Shown: positions 45,275-55,178, counted from the stretch's first letter. The stretch: 64,000 nt of DNA from Chthonomonadales bacterium (GCA_027459625.1 DAIDHP010000019.1:1-64000); one strand, 5' to 3'. Numbers and translations are program-made. Notes: generated by a model not told the origin, from the letters alone.

Positions 45275-45719
45275 GTTTGGCGGTCAGACTGCCACCCAAT
45301 CGATGAATGACAATCATTCACGTTAGCTTCGTCCCTTGTGTCTATTCCTAAGGAATTTCATTTGAACTTGTAATAGGTCCAGTCAAATAATACCACAATG
45401 GATGCATAAACGCCTTTTTATCGGTGTTGACAATCCGTAGACCCTCTGGTAATCTTTGTGAGCCGATCTGTTTGACTAGGAACGGTCGGATAAATCTTCT
45501 TGATTTTGAACCTCCTATGGGTTCCAAATGTCATTATGTAAGGTGTATTTGGCATGCAACGGAGCGGTTTTAGGAATTCCATTCATCCCTTATTGTAATG
45601 AATCGATCTTATGTATGCCGAGGTAATTACTATTTTTGGAACAATCGGCTTTTTTCTAACATTTTATGCTGGATGAACATACCCAAAAGTGAATGTTGCG
45701 ATCACCTTGATATGAGACT
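45275..45719. other. Gene-free spacer between DUF2344 and folC genes
   Basis: About 445 bp of AT-richer DNA between divergent genes, without a convincing open frame. A small hairpin GAACC...GGTTC lies near 45508-45526. A sequence TGGCATGCAAC at 45551 looks like a -24 half of a sigma-54 site, but the -12 TTGC is absent. An ncRNA cannot be excluded. Confidence 0.4.
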
Positions 45720-45728
45720 TGATATAAT
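45720..45728 (+). promoter_or_regulatory. Extended -10 promoter of folC
   Basis: TGATATAAT combines TGn with a perfect TATAAT, 24 bp before the folC ATG. No good -35 is found at 17 bp, as is usual for extended -10 promoters. Confidence 0.45.
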
Positions 45729-45752
45729 CCCTCGAATGAAAGTGTTTTTTCA

Positions 45753-47066
45753 ATGAACTATGAAGAGGCTGTAAACTATCTTCAATCGCTGCATCGATTT
45801 GGCATAAAACTCGGTAATGACCGAATATCCGAACTTATGCGCATGCTTGGCTCTCCGCAGTACCGTTACCGAATCGCTCATGTGGCGGGAACCAAGGGAA
45901 AAGGGTCCACCACCGTGATGATCGCCTCCATTCTTCGTTCGTCGGGATTTCACGTTGGGGGATACTATTCGCCCTATGTGTATGACCTTTGCGAGCGAGT
46001 GCAGGTGGACGGGCAAAATATACCGAGAGAAGACTTCACGCGGCTCGTAAACCTTATAAAGCCCTTGATAGACGATCTGCGGGAAACCTCCCATGGGAGT
46101 TGCACGGAGTTCGAGTTAAAGACCGCCATTGGGTTGAAGTACTTCGCGGAACGCGAGGTGGACTACGCCGCGATTGAAGTGGGAATCGGCGGGCGCCTGG
46201 ACGCCACGAACATTGTCGCATCCGATGTGGGGGTTATCACCAACATAGGATTGGATCATACCCAGATACTAGGGGATACGTTGGCGAAAATCGCTTCGGA
46301 AAAGGCGGGCATTATCAAGGAGGGGGTTCCAATAATTACAGCGGCGGACAAGGAGGAGGCTTTGGCGGTTATACGGAGCGTTGCGAAGGAGAAAGGATCC
46401 ACCCTTACCTTCGTCTCCTCATCCGAGATGGCTGCGGATGCGTCCGATCCCGTAATTGGTGTTCTGAAAGACGGGAGTGAATTCACCGTGCAAACTCCCG
46501 CGAAAATCTACTCGAATCTCAGGCTTAGCTTGGCGGGGGAGGTTCAGCGTCTCAACGCCGCCTGCGCAGTGGGTGCGGTGGAGCAGCTATCAATGAAGTT
46601 TCGGTGGGACCTCACTCCGGAAGCGGTGCGCGACGGTTTGCTGAAAGCTTGGCTGCCTGGAAGAATGCAAAAAATTCATTCGCATCCCGATGTGATCTTA
46701 GACGGGGCGCATAATCAACTCGCCGCCGGCATCCTCGCCAACGAGATTGCGAATCTCAAATTCAAGCGACTATTGCTTGTCGTGGGAATGGTTTCCGGGC
46801 ATGACCCTGAAGGGGTGCTTGAACCAATAGCCTCCCTGGCTCACAAAGTGTATGCCACGCAGCCTCTCTGGACAAGGGGATTGAGCGTGGCAACGATCGC
46901 CGAAACGGCGAGACGATACTGTCCGCGTGTGGAGTGTGTCACTCCCCCGTTGGATGCGGCGAGAAAAGCCGTGCAGGAAGCGAATGCGGATGATTTGGTG
47001 CTGGTGACCGGCTCGTTCTACACGGTGGGGGATGTCCGACCCTGGGAACTATTCCCCTCCCAATAA
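45753..47066 (+). CDS. folC: Folylpolyglutamate synthase / dihydrofolate synthase
   Basis: Adds glutamate to dihydropteroate or folates with ATP. A 437-residue Mur-ligase-family enzyme. AGTKGKGSTTVMIASILR is the P-loop, GYYSPYV follows, then ELKTAIGLKYFAE, EVGIGGRLDATNIV, TNIGLDHTQILG and KAGIIKEG, all normal for FolC, and DGAHNQLAAG near residue 315 in the C-terminal domain. No clear ribosome site is seen; the transcript may be nearly leaderless. It is a lone gene on the plus strand. Confidence 0.95.
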   Translation: MNYEEAVNYLQSLHRFGIKLGNDRISELMRMLGSPQYRYRIAHVAGTKGKGSTTVMIASILRSSGFHVGGYYSPYVYDLCERVQVDGQNIPREDFTRLVNLIKPLIDDLRETSHGSCTEFELKTAIGLKYFAEREVDYAAIEVGIGGRLDATNIVASDVGVITNIGLDHTQILGDTLAKIASEKAGIIKEGVPIITAADKEEALAVIRSVAKEKGSTLTFVSSSEMAADASDPVIGVLKDGSEFTVQTPAKIYSNLRLSLAGEVQRLNAACAVGAVEQLSMKFRWDLTPEAVRDGLLKAWLPGRMQKIHSHPDVILDGAHNQLAAGILANEIANLKFKRLLLVVGMVSGHDPEGVLEPIASLAHKVYATQPLWTRGLSVATIAETARRYCPRVECVTPPLDAARKAVQEANADDLVLVTGSFYTVGDVRPWELFPSQ

Positions 47067-47122
47067 CCCTTTGCCGTCAGCCACCATCGAAACGAAAAAC
47101 TCCAACCTTTTCACCGTCTCAT

Positions 47123-47998
47123 TCACAGAACCATATCCAAAGGATTGGCTCCGGAACTGTCATCAGTGATTGAGAATGTTTTTCGGATTTTATACTGATC
47201 GCAGAGCGCGGCGAGCGAAGCGTCCGCAGCTTGACATGCTTGGTTTACCTGCTGAGACGCCGAACCGAGCTGAGAGGAGGAACCCTTCATCTGTTGCAAT
47301 GCCTGTAACGCCTTTGACGGATCTCCGTTTATTCCCTGAGCGAAAGATGCGGATATGGAAGCCATCTCCGCACTCGTCTTCCCTAAGAGCGCGTAATAGG
47401 TGTCTCGTAAAGGATCGCAGGATTGAGGCACGGGTTTGTTGTAACTAGTGTAATATGCGCTCAACTCCTGCCACTGCGCCGCCCACCCGTTTAACGACTG
47501 CTGGAACTGTTGCGTGGCTTGTTGCTCCATTTGAGTGTTGCCGTTGGTCGACATCTGCGATTCAAGCATGTTTTTGGTAAGGTTCGCCCCCAAACCGATC
47601 ACCTGCCCAGTTTGCGCTTTTTCCAAGCTAACCCTTTTCATCTCCATCTGCTGAATAAACGCGATGAAGTCCAGTACATCCTGAGGCGGAGCGGTTGGGG
47701 GGGGTACAACTGTGGATGCGGTTGTTGGATTGGCAAGCGGAGTGACCGTGTTATCTTTGATGGTGAGATTGGACGGCGTCGCTGGCATCGCCTTGATATC
47801 CGCGATGGATGAGGGATGGTGCATCAGAATATAGGCGATTACGACTCCAGCCAGGATAACCAAAATTGCAGATCCCAAGGCGATTTTTTTGCCCACAGAT
47901 CCTGTCGAGGCTGCTTGGATTGCCCTTCCGCATTCCGGACATCGCTGCATTTTTTCGGTCACTCTTGCACCGCATGTCGTACATCGCATTTCGTTCAC
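47123..47998 (-). CDS. Zinc-ribbon, single-pass membrane protein of unknown function
   Basis: 291 residues. An N-terminal zinc ribbon (CTTCGARVTEKMQRCPECG) is followed by one membrane helix (IALGSAILVILAGVVIAYIL, about 35-54) and a mainly helical outer domain rich in Gln, Ser and Ala. The C-terminus lacks recognisable motifs. It recalls the zinc-ribbon membrane protein at 41044 in layout but not in sequence. The ribosome site GAGAGGTGA is close to the start. Confidence 0.7.
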   Translation of the reverse strand: MNEMRCTTCGARVTEKMQRCPECGRAIQAASTGSVGKKIALGSAILVILAGVVIAYILMHHPSSIADIKAMPATPSNLTIKDNTVTPLANPTTASTVVPPPTAPPQDVLDFIAFIQQMEMKRVSLEKAQTGQVIGLGANLTKNMLESQMSTNGNTQMEQQATQQFQQSLNGWAAQWQELSAYYTSYNKPVPQSCDPLRDTYYALLGKTSAEMASISASFAQGINGDPSKALQALQQMKGSSSQLGSASQQVNQACQAADASLAALCDQYKIRKTFSITDDSSGANPLDMVL

Positions 47999-48680
47999 CT
48001 CTCGCTTTCCAGTTACAACCCCCGCCCGAACGAATGAAATTATCCGCGCTCCGCCTTCCTCATGAAAATATACGGAACGTTTTCAGATGGAATTGCATCC
48101 CTGGCATATGCTTACATCTTGCAATTATAAGGTGTTGGCGAGTTTTTGTCAAGCGCATTAATCCCCGTCTGCTTCGATAAATCCTTGCAGACTCATTTGC
48201 TTTCCATAAAAACAACATAAGCAGGTAATTGCAAAATTCGCTTTTCAGGTAATTCGCCGAGCATGAAATGAGCGATATTAGCCTCATTTATGAATTTTGC
48301 AATTACCTCTAATGGTTGACAATGTTCGGACAACTCAAACGAAGCTGACTGAAGGAAGGAATCGCTTCATGGCTTGGTTTTGACGATTAGGAGTGACCCA
48401 AAAACAATTTGGACGCGCGGCGGGGATAATAGATCGTCGCGCTTGATGTGCGTATTCCGCTTTATGATTTAATAGACGGTCTTACTGGATTATTAGGATG
48501 TCGGTTGCTTTGAAAATAGTGGGCTCTTTAATGAGAAACTGCGATATCGGATGAATCCAACAAGCGTTTTTTGTCTCGTGGAAGTCTATTGAAATGTGTT
48601 GATTGCCAAGGGTCGTTTGCAAATAAGTATATCAATGAAAAAAAATCGGGGGTCAAAGGGAAAAGTAACGTGTCACTGGC
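47999..48680. other. 682-bp gene-free region
   Basis: It holds the long palindrome at 48223-48308 and otherwise no coding frame or recognisable RNA. The part from 48310 to 48680 is featureless to me. Confidence 0.5.
48223..48308. repeat. 86-bp palindromic element with 17-bp perfect arms
   Basis: AGGTAATTGCAAAATTC (48223-48239) is exactly inverted as GAATTTTGCAATTACCT (48292-48308). Inner pairs CATGAAATGAG / CTCATTTATG extend the fold. AGGTAATT occurs once more at 48247-48254. It could be a mobile REP/MITE-type element or a structured RNA. A shorter pair with the same GCAAAATTC core lies at 27499-27568. Confidence 0.7.
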
Positions 48681-49736
48681 TCATGTTTCGAATCCTCCGG
48701 AACTCAAATAATTTGGTTTCATTAACTGAATGCTTATAATGAGTCTGCCCAAAAGTTGGTTCGCATTGGGATTTAACTTGTCGAACTCAATGGCGATCTG
48801 ATAAACGGGGAGTTTTTCAGTATGAGAAATATCCGTCACACGCACTACGCTTCCGGATATGGTGAGCGGGTTTTCAATACTCGACCATTCATTCCCCCAA
48901 CGGACATCCACCCGGGACCCCTTGGGCAGGGGCGTCATGGAGTTCAAAGCCACCCCGCCGAGACTGATATCCCTGCCAAGACCACTGATCTCTTTCCTTG
49001 TGGTTTGTTCCCCGGATATCTCGACCTTGATGGGATAGGAGATTGCGGTGCGGGGATGGCGTCGGCGTTGCCGTCGCTTGATGACGGAGGGCTTGCGAAT
49101 GGTCCATGTCAAGCCATTCTCGTCGATATGTAGCACCGATGATGTGAACTCGTAGAGACCATCCTCGCCTAGTATTCGTATGTCGATCGATTTACTTTTG
49201 ACAGGAAATGCATTGTCGAGGGTGATTTGAAAAGATTCCGGTGCTGTGGAGATCACTTTCGCGGGGATCATCTCTTCGGGAGTGGTCTTGAAACTTCCTG
49301 CCAGAAGGTACTGATCGGGAACGATGGTTTGAAAGGAAAACAAGGGAGGAGCGAAATGGCGTTCTCCGCCACCGGAAATAGACGAACGAATGAGCGATAC
49401 GAGGGTGTCGAGGTCGAATGGCTTGTAAAGAGTCTTCAAACCTCCAGACTCCCAGACACTACCCTCGAGATTTGGCGTTTCATAAGCGGACATAGCTATG
49501 AACGGCGTCCAAGGCGCGGCGGATTTCAAACGGGGTAATGCGGCAATCCCGTCCATATCAGGAAGATGTAGATCCAATAGAACGACATGAAAGGTTTTTC
49601 GAATAAGTAATTTAAGTGCGTCTGTAGCATTGGCTGCGCTATCCACCTCGAAACCGTAATTCAGCAATTTGGCTTCGAGGATCCTGCGGAAATTCTGATC
49701 GTTGTCTACTACCAACACAGATTTGCGGGTAATCAT
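48681..49736 (-). CDS. Receiver-PilZ protein (c-di-GMP-linked response regulator)
   Basis: 351 residues. Residues 1-120 are a CheY-like receiver (VLVVDNDQ acids, phospho-acceptor Asp in VVLLDLHLPDMDG, Lys in LYKPFD). The C-terminal part from about 215 is a PilZ domain: RRQRRRHPR supplies the RxxxR arginines and DISLGGVAL the [D/N]xSxxG motif, so c-di-GMP binding is expected. There is no DNA-binding domain; the output is probably direct control of exopolysaccharide or secretion machinery. It has its own sigma-54 promoter and lies directly downstream of the sigma-54 activator gene. Confidence 0.87.
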   Translation of the reverse strand: MITRKSVLVVDNDQNFRRILEAKLLNYGFEVDSAANATDALKLLIRKTFHVVLLDLHLPDMDGIAALPRLKSAAPWTPFIAMSAYETPNLEGSVWESGGLKTLYKPFDLDTLVSLIRSSISGGGERHFAPPLFSFQTIVPDQYLLAGSFKTTPEEMIPAKVISTAPESFQITLDNAFPVKSKSIDIRILGEDGLYEFTSSVLHIDENGLTWTIRKPSVIKRRQRRRHPRTAISYPIKVEISGEQTTRKEISGLGRDISLGGVALNSMTPLPKGSRVDVRWGNEWSSIENPLTISGSVVRVTDISHTEKLPVYQIAIEFDKLNPNANQLLGRLIISIQLMKPNYLSSGGFET

Positions 49737-49823
49737 TGTTTAATCCTACGGCAAGATGTATCGCTATTTCCTTTCCGAAGGTGAATAACCAGCATTTATA
49801 CCAGCCCTTCATAAAACCTTAAT

Positions 49824-49838
49824 GCAATAAACATGCCA
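49824..49838 (-). promoter_or_regulatory. Sigma-54 (-24/-12) promoter of the receiver-PilZ gene
   Basis: On the minus strand TGGCATG-TTTA-TTGC followed by A, 88 bp upstream of the start at 49736 and just beyond the stop of the activator gene. This lets the activator control its downstream neighbour separately from its own operon. Confidence 0.8.
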
Positions 49839-49858
49839 ACGTAAGAGCACGAGAGTGT

Positions 49859-51070
49859 TTATTCGGCTATTTCGCACTCTTTTCTTAAGCGAAGCGGAAA
49901 CATTTCGCAGGTCAGCAGTTTTGTGCCCCTGTCCGCCAATACCACCGCTCGTTCAATTGCGTTCTCCAACTCTCGCACGTTGCCAGGGTAATCGTATTTC
50001 ATCAGGTGTTCCATCGCCTCCGGGGTGCATCCTTTGATCCTTCTACCGTTTTCTCGGTTGTACTTGACGAGAAAATGATCCACCAGCGCGGGGATATCCT
50101 CTATTCTCTCTCTCAAGGGTGGAACGTGAAGTTGCACCACCTGCAGGCGATAGTAAAGATCCTCCCTGAATTTGCGGTTATTCACTTCAATTTCCAAATC
50201 CCGATTTGTTGCCGTTATAAGTCTTACATCCACGTGAAGCGGTCTGGTGCCTCCCACGCGCTCGAACTCCCTCTCTTGAATTACTCTCAGTAATTTCACC
50301 TGAATGGATGGCGGGATCTCGCCCACCTCGTCAAGGAAGAGAGTTCCCTGATGAGCCAGTTCAAAACGTCCGGCCTTTTGAGCGTTTGCTCCGGTGAAAG
50401 CGTTCTTCTCATGCCCGAACATTTCGCTCTCAAGCAGAGTCTCCGTTAGCGCAGCGCAGGATACCGCCACGAAAGGTTTGTTCGCCCTTGGAGAGTTGTA
50501 ATGGAGAGCGCGAGCGATCAATTCCTTGCCCGTTCCGCTTTCCCCGGTGATCAGAACCGTTGCACGGCTGTCCGCCGCGCGTTCAATCAATTTGAACAGT
50601 TCCTGCATCTTGCCGCTGTTACCGACGATGTTATCAAAACGATACGTGGTTTTTAACTGCGCTCGGAGTTCGTAATTCTCTTGCTCGAGAATGCGATTGC
50701 TTAGGGCGTGCTGTATCATGGTGCGCATCTCATCTATGTCGAAAGGCTTGGGGATGTAGTTGTACGCCCCCAGTCTCATGGCTTCGACCGCCGTTTTGAT
50801 CGTGCCATACGCCGTTATCATAATTGCAGTGCAATGGGGCTGCAACTCCTTGACAATTTTCAAGACCTCAACCCCGGTCATATCCGGCATAATAAGGTCG
50901 GATATCAGGAGGTCTATAGTGGTGTTGGATGCAATATCCACCGCCTTTTTACCGCACTCAGCGAGATGGACATCATATCCCTCCTTTTTTAGCATGACCT
51001 CCAGAACGCGACGTATGTTGGGTTCGTCATCCACAATCAAAATGGAATGAGGAGAAACCTGAGCGCTCAT
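49859..51070 (-). CDS. Sigma-54-dependent response regulator lacking a Fis DNA-binding domain
   Basis: A 403-residue NtrC-type activator. Receiver domain 1-120 with phospho-acceptor Asp58 (ISDLIMPDM) and Lys108 (PKPFD). AAA+ domain about 145-370: Walker A GESGTGKE (176-183), sigma-54-contact loop NAFTGA (223-228; the first Gly of GAFTGA is Asn), Walker [12 protein letters not shown], arginine finger FREDLYYRL, and YPGNVREL. After [12 protein letters not shown] only about 20 residues remain. Normal relatives have a further 60-70 with a Fis-type helix-turn-helix. No such sequence is coded in the DNA after the stop. It is downstream of the histidine kinase gene with a 96-bp gap. Confidence 0.92.
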   Translation of the reverse strand: MSAQVSPHSILIVDDEPNIRRVLEVMLKKEGYDVHLAECGKKAVDIASNTTIDLLISDLIMPDMTGVEVLKIVKELQPHCTAIMITAYGTIKTAVEAMRLGAYNYIPKPFDIDEMRTMIQHALSNRILEQENYELRAQLKTTYRFDNIVGNSGKMQELFKLIERAADSRATVLITGESGTGKELIARALHYNSPRANKPFVAVSCAALTETLLESEMFGHEKNAFTGANAQKAGRFELAHQGTLFLDEVGEIPPSIQVKLLRVIQEREFERVGGTRPLHVDVRLITATNRDLEIEVNNRKFREDLYYRLQVVQLHVPPLRERIEDIPALVDHFLVKYNRENGRRIKGCTPEAMEHLMKYDYPGNVRELENAIERAVVLADRGTKLLTCEMFPLRLRKECEIAE

Positions 51071-51166
51071 GATAATCTCCTCCTTGTTTCATTTGTATAT
51101 TTCATTTGTTAGTTACCGCTGCTCCAATTCACTTCTTGTTCACTTTATGATCCGCTCGCAATAGCC

Positions 51167-53785
51167 CTAAGTGTAAATGTCTGGCAACTCTGTTGTGTAT
51201 TGTTCATTGATGGGAATCAATGGCAAATCTCCACTATATGGCAGTGAGAGGCGGAAGGAGGTCCCGGAGCCCTCTCTTCGAAACACTTCAACATTTCCAT
51301 TGTGATTTTCAACAATTCTCTTCACGATGGAAAGCCCAAGTCCTGTCCCCTTTGTCTTGGTTGTGAAGAATGGCTGGAATATTTTATCGATTTTATCTTC
51401 CGGTATGCCGCAACCCGTATCATCGAACTGAGCGCGGACCATGCCGGCAGGCTCATCCATCGATGTGGATATGGTCAAAGTCCCTCCGACTTTCATGGCT
51501 TGAACGGCGTTGATGATGATATTTCGGATCACCTGTTCGATCTGTTTTCTGTCCACGATTATGTCCGGAAGTCCGTCGGAATGATTGTACTCCACCTTCA
51601 CCCCTGACTCCTGGATGAAGCTGTTTAAAAAACGAACGGACCGATCGACCAGTTCGTTTATGCTGGTTTGCTCCAACCTCATATACATTGGACGCGCGAA
51701 ATCAAGCAGATCCATGGTGATCTGGCTCAACGCATCCACCTCTTCAATGATGATATCCAGAAACTCTCTGAAAGGCGCCTCGTTGGCGTAATCATTTCGT
51801 ATGAGTTGCGCCGCCCCTTTGATGGAACTCAGCGGATTACGCACCTCATGCGCCATTTTCGCTGCAAATTCCCCGATGTCCGCCAGTCTGCGGATATGGT
51901 TCATCTCCTGTTCCATGAGAGTTTCGTGAGTCACATCCTCAACCAATATAACCGCTCCCTGCCTTTGACCCATTCGATCGATAAGCGGGGAAAGAAGGAG
52001 ATTTAAAAATCTCTTCGTATTATCCTTGGTGTGGTAAGGTTGCTTGTAGTGTTGCGCAGCCTCTCCGTCCGTTAAACATTTATTGATGAGCTTCTCCAAG
52101 GAGATAGCCTCCATGGGGGGCAATTCTAACTGTTCTATAAGCTGTTGGCAACTCAACTCCACATGCCTTTGCTCCGTCAAGCCCCATATCTGCTCGAATG
52201 CGTTATTCCATCGGAGTACTTTTCCTTCGGAGTCCAGCACCAGCACTCCTCCGACCATGGAGCGCAATATATTATCGGTCTGATTCGCAAGACGGTTTAT
52301 CTCCTGGTACCTTTGTTCGCGGTCTTCGTATAATTGCGCGTTTTCGATGGCTATGCCTGCCTGATTCACGAATGTGGTCAGAAGGTCCACCGCTTCAGGG
52401 CGAATGATCCTCTCGGAGGAACGGTTATCCGCGACAATCACTCCGATGGTCTGCCCTCTCGATATGATCGGAATGGCTATGAACGCGTTTGCGCCAAGCG
52501 TGCGTGCGAATCCGCGCATGGGTTGCAAGGCGTTTTCGATGTCGTATTCAACAATCGGCATCTGTTTCTTCGCCACCATCCCTATCACTCCTTCACCGAT
52601 CTTCGCCGACGAGGAATGAACGATGTCCTCCTTGTATCCCCTCCAAATCCTAGGGATGTATTTGCGAGCATGCTTGTCATGCAGGTACAGGCAACATCGG
52701 TCAAACTTCACCACATCCACAATGTTGTCAGCAACATGCTCAAGCAGATTGTTGAGATCGAGATGCGAAATCACCGCTTGGGTTAATTCCGAGATCGTGT
52801 AGAGTTCGACCAAGCGGTGATTGACATCATCGTAAAGCTGTTTGTTATTGATCGCCAATGCCGCCTGACTGGCGAAAACCGAAAAGAGGCGCATGTCATC
52901 CGTGGTAAAGTCCGGCAGCGTTTTCCTGCGTCTTATGGATAATACACCAGTGACGACCCCTTTTTCATCCTTCATGGGCACGATCATGGAGGAACCGATA
53001 CCCGGCATGGGAGATACGCCTTCCAGTCTGGGATCGTTTTCCACGTCGGAGATCACCATCGCCTCTCCTGTTTGCGCCACTTTGCCCGCAATCCCTTCTC
53101 CTATCTCTCTTTGCGCTAGATCCACCACCTCTTCGGACAAACCGAAGCTTGCGGCGATTGTCAACGCGTTTGTATCCATGTTCAAACGCATTAAAGAGCA
53201 GGCTTGGGCGTCCATCACCTTGGCGGCTTTCTCCGTAATGATATCCAGGAGTTGTGTTAACTCCATGCTGTCCATCGCCCTGCCAATTTCATAAATGGTG
53301 GACACCTCCCGTATGCTTCTATTTGCTTGTTGATGCAACAATCGGGATTGGTCCTGTAAAAAAATCCTGTCGAAAGCGCTTGAGATAGTCCCTGAAACAA
53401 TCCGCAAGGCATCCTTGGAATGTTGGTTTCTTAGCCCCAGGATCATGAAGGTTCGTGGTGCGAAACGGACGGGCAGGGATTCAAAAAATATCTGATCATC
53501 AGAAGATGAGGAAACCGAAGCTGGGTCGTTTTCAGTCATGAATCTGTAATGCGCAAGGTATTCCAGCGCAAGCCGAGAGGAATCCCCAATGACGCAACGC
53601 GTGGGATTCTTTCCTTGGATATCCATCACCCCGGAATGAATCCATTTCGCGTCGTAGAGAACTCGAAGTGCTAAATCGGATGCTACGGGCGCGGAATCGG
53701 ATCCGGATAGGGTCTCTTGAAGATGTATCAGGGTTTGAAACAGACTTTCATCATCTTCAACCAAGTTCTGATTTTTCATTGTCAT
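51167..53785 (-). CDS. Cytoplasmic GAF-GAF-PAS sensor histidine kinase
   Basis: About 872 residues from ATG 53785 (ATG 53779 also possible; a TTG at 53866 is unlikely). No membrane segment. An N-terminal region of about 150 residues is unassigned; a coiled-coil follows. GAF1 is about 177-318, GAF2 about 347-485, PAS about 500-620. The NtrB-like kinase core has H-box MAHEVRNPLSS (His646), N-box QVIRNIIINAVQAM, and G boxes DDTGCGIPED, FFTTKTKGTGLGL. It should phosphorylate the regulator encoded immediately downstream. Two GAF domains suggest a soluble ligand. It is analogous to PrsK of PEP-CTERM systems, but orthology is not shown. Confidence 0.9.
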   Translation of the reverse strand: MTMKNQNLVEDDESLFQTLIHLQETLSGSDSAPVASDLALRVLYDAKWIHSGVMDIQGKNPTRCVIGDSSRLALEYLAHYRFMTENDPASVSSSSDDQIFFESLPVRFAPRTFMILGLRNQHSKDALRIVSGTISSAFDRIFLQDQSRLLHQQANRSIREVSTIYEIGRAMDSMELTQLLDIITEKAAKVMDAQACSLMRLNMDTNALTIAASFGLSEEVVDLAQREIGEGIAGKVAQTGEAMVISDVENDPRLEGVSPMPGIGSSMIVPMKDEKGVVTGVLSIRRRKTLPDFTTDDMRLFSVFASQAALAINNKQLYDDVNHRLVELYTISELTQAVISHLDLNNLLEHVADNIVDVVKFDRCCLYLHDKHARKYIPRIWRGYKEDIVHSSSAKIGEGVIGMVAKKQMPIVEYDIENALQPMRGFARTLGANAFIAIPIISRGQTIGVIVADNRSSERIIRPEAVDLLTTFVNQAGIAIENAQLYEDREQRYQEINRLANQTDNILRSMVGGVLVLDSEGKVLRWNNAFEQIWGLTEQRHVELSCQQLIEQLELPPMEAISLEKLINKCLTDGEAAQHYKQPYHTKDNTKRFLNLLLSPLIDRMGQRQGAVILVEDVTHETLMEQEMNHIRRLADIGEFAAKMAHEVRNPLSSIKGAAQLIRNDYANEAPFREFLDIIIEEVDALSQITMDLLDFARPMYMRLEQTSINELVDRSVRFLNSFIQESGVKVEYNHSDGLPDIIVDRKQIEQVIRNIIINAVQAMKVGGTLTISTSMDEPAGMVRAQFDDTGCGIPEDKIDKIFQPFFTTKTKGTGLGLSIVKRIVENHNGNVEVFRREGSGTSFRLSLPYSGDLPLIPINEQYTTELPDIYT

Positions 53786-54213
53786 ATCCACTGTTATTGT
53801 CAAAAGGGATACGCAACGTCCTGTTAAAAGGGATGAGATGACCCGTGGGAGTCCTCTCCTCTTCAAATAGGGCGATTAAATTGCTTCCCGGCAATTGCCT
53901 GCCTGCAAAATATATATCCGTATGCCATTATATCACATTCAATCTTTCGTAACAATTAAATGCAATTTCAAAAATCATTAAAAAAGCCTTATGGGAGTTG
54001 CATGACAAGCATGCGAAGCCATGGGCGCTAACCATTCAACGGAAGCGCGGGATCGCTGTATTCGGGCTATTTTTATCATGAAGCGAATGCAGCGGGATTG
54101 TCTTCCTTCGCATCGGATTGAGATAGATATCATAATATGAGTCGTGAGACTGAATCGATTTGCATTTTGACGAACGTAAAAATCAAAAAAGGAAATCAGG
54201 AAAGGATAGGAAT
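53786..54213. other. Spacer between divergent kinase and dehydrogenase genes
   Basis: About 428 bp with no credible frame (the upstream extension of the kinase frame has no good start). It should hold divergent promoters; no clear consensus pair is visible. Confidence 0.4.
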
Positions 54214-55089
54214 ATGGATGTTGGATTGATTGGGATGGGCTTGATGGGGCGTTCAATGACGAGTAAATTGCTGGAAAAAGGATATCGCGTGCATATTCAT
54301 AATCGAACAAGGGCAACTTCGGCCAAACTAGTTGAAATAGGCGCGATATGGGAGAACACCCCTCGCGCCGTAGCGGAAAAATCCGACGTGATAATGTCCA
54401 TTGTCAAGGATCCTCAAGCGGTGAGAGATATCGCATTGGGCGAAAACGGAGTTCTTTCGGGAATGAGCGAAGAGAGCGTCTTTGCGGAGATGAGCACGGT
54501 CTCCCCTGCATGGGCCGAGGAGTTTGAGGGGATTGCGAAAGAGAGAGGTCTCCGTTATATCCAGGCTCCCGTTTTGGGCAGCGTCCCGCAAATAAACGAG
54601 GAGAAGTTGCTCGTTTTTGCGGGAGGGGATGTTTCGGACGTGGAGAGGATCGAGCCCGTTTGGAGCGCATTCAGCGCCAAAATTTGGAGGATGGAGAAAC
54701 CATCCCAATCAGCAGGCGTGAAACTGGCATGTAACATGCTCGTGGCTCATATGACCATGGGATTGGGGCAATCCATTCTATTCGCCGAGAAGAATGGCGT
54801 GGACGGTTCCGTTTTTTTGGATATTCTTTCAAACTCCATACTTGGATGCGGGCTTTACTCCGGCAAAGGCAATCTCATCCAGTCTCGACAATTCCCTCCT
54901 AGTTTCACGCTTGAAAACATGCTGAAGGACCTTAACCTGGTGCAACAGACTGCTACGAAAGAAGGCATACCCCTTCCGCTGCACGCACAGATTCGAGAGT
55001 TTTTCATCTCGGCGGTAAGCCAAGGATACGGAGAAGAGGATTACACGGCGGTGTTCAAAGTGTTGGAGAATTTGACACGGCTGAGTTAA
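54214..55089 (+). CDS. NAD(P)-dependent beta-hydroxyacid dehydrogenase (HIBADH/GLYR1 family)
   Basis: 291 residues from ATG 54214, with AAAGGATAGG upstream. The N-terminal Rossmann motif is VGLIGMGLMGRSM. AEMSTVSPAWAEE matches the substrate-binding DxSTxxP region, and the catalytic Lys lies in GVKLACNML. The C-terminal helical domain (ENMLKDLNLVQQTATKEGIPLPL) is typical. HNRTR after the second strand suggests preference for NADP. Possible roles are reduction of succinic or glyoxylic semialdehyde or 3-hydroxyisobutyrate oxidation. It is a single gene before the sigma-54 promoter of the exopolysaccharide operon. Confidence 0.9.
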   Translation: MDVGLIGMGLMGRSMTSKLLEKGYRVHIHNRTRATSAKLVEIGAIWENTPRAVAEKSDVIMSIVKDPQAVRDIALGENGVLSGMSEESVFAEMSTVSPAWAEEFEGIAKERGLRYIQAPVLGSVPQINEEKLLVFAGGDVSDVERIEPVWSAFSAKIWRMEKPSQSAGVKLACNMLVAHMTMGLGQSILFAEKNGVDGSVFLDILSNSILGCGLYSGKGNLIQSRQFPPSFTLENMLKDLNLVQQTATKEGIPLPLHAQIREFFISAVSQGYGEEDYTAVFKVLENLTRLS

Positions 55090-55178
55090 TTTCCTTGCAT
55101 GTGCGGAGCGGCGGCGCCCCGTTACTATGCATCATGAATCGGGGATGATAACGGCCCCAGGTTCATGTCGTGGCAAGT

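Noticed and set aside
45551-45565. TGGCATGCAAC in the DUF2344-folC spacer, like a sigma-54 site
   Set aside because: The -12 element TTGC is replaced by GGAG, so it would not be used.
54726-54742. TGGCATGTAACATGC inside the dehydrogenase gene
   Set aside because: Spacing fits a sigma-54 site but it is within coding sequence and the -12 box is ATGC; likely chance.
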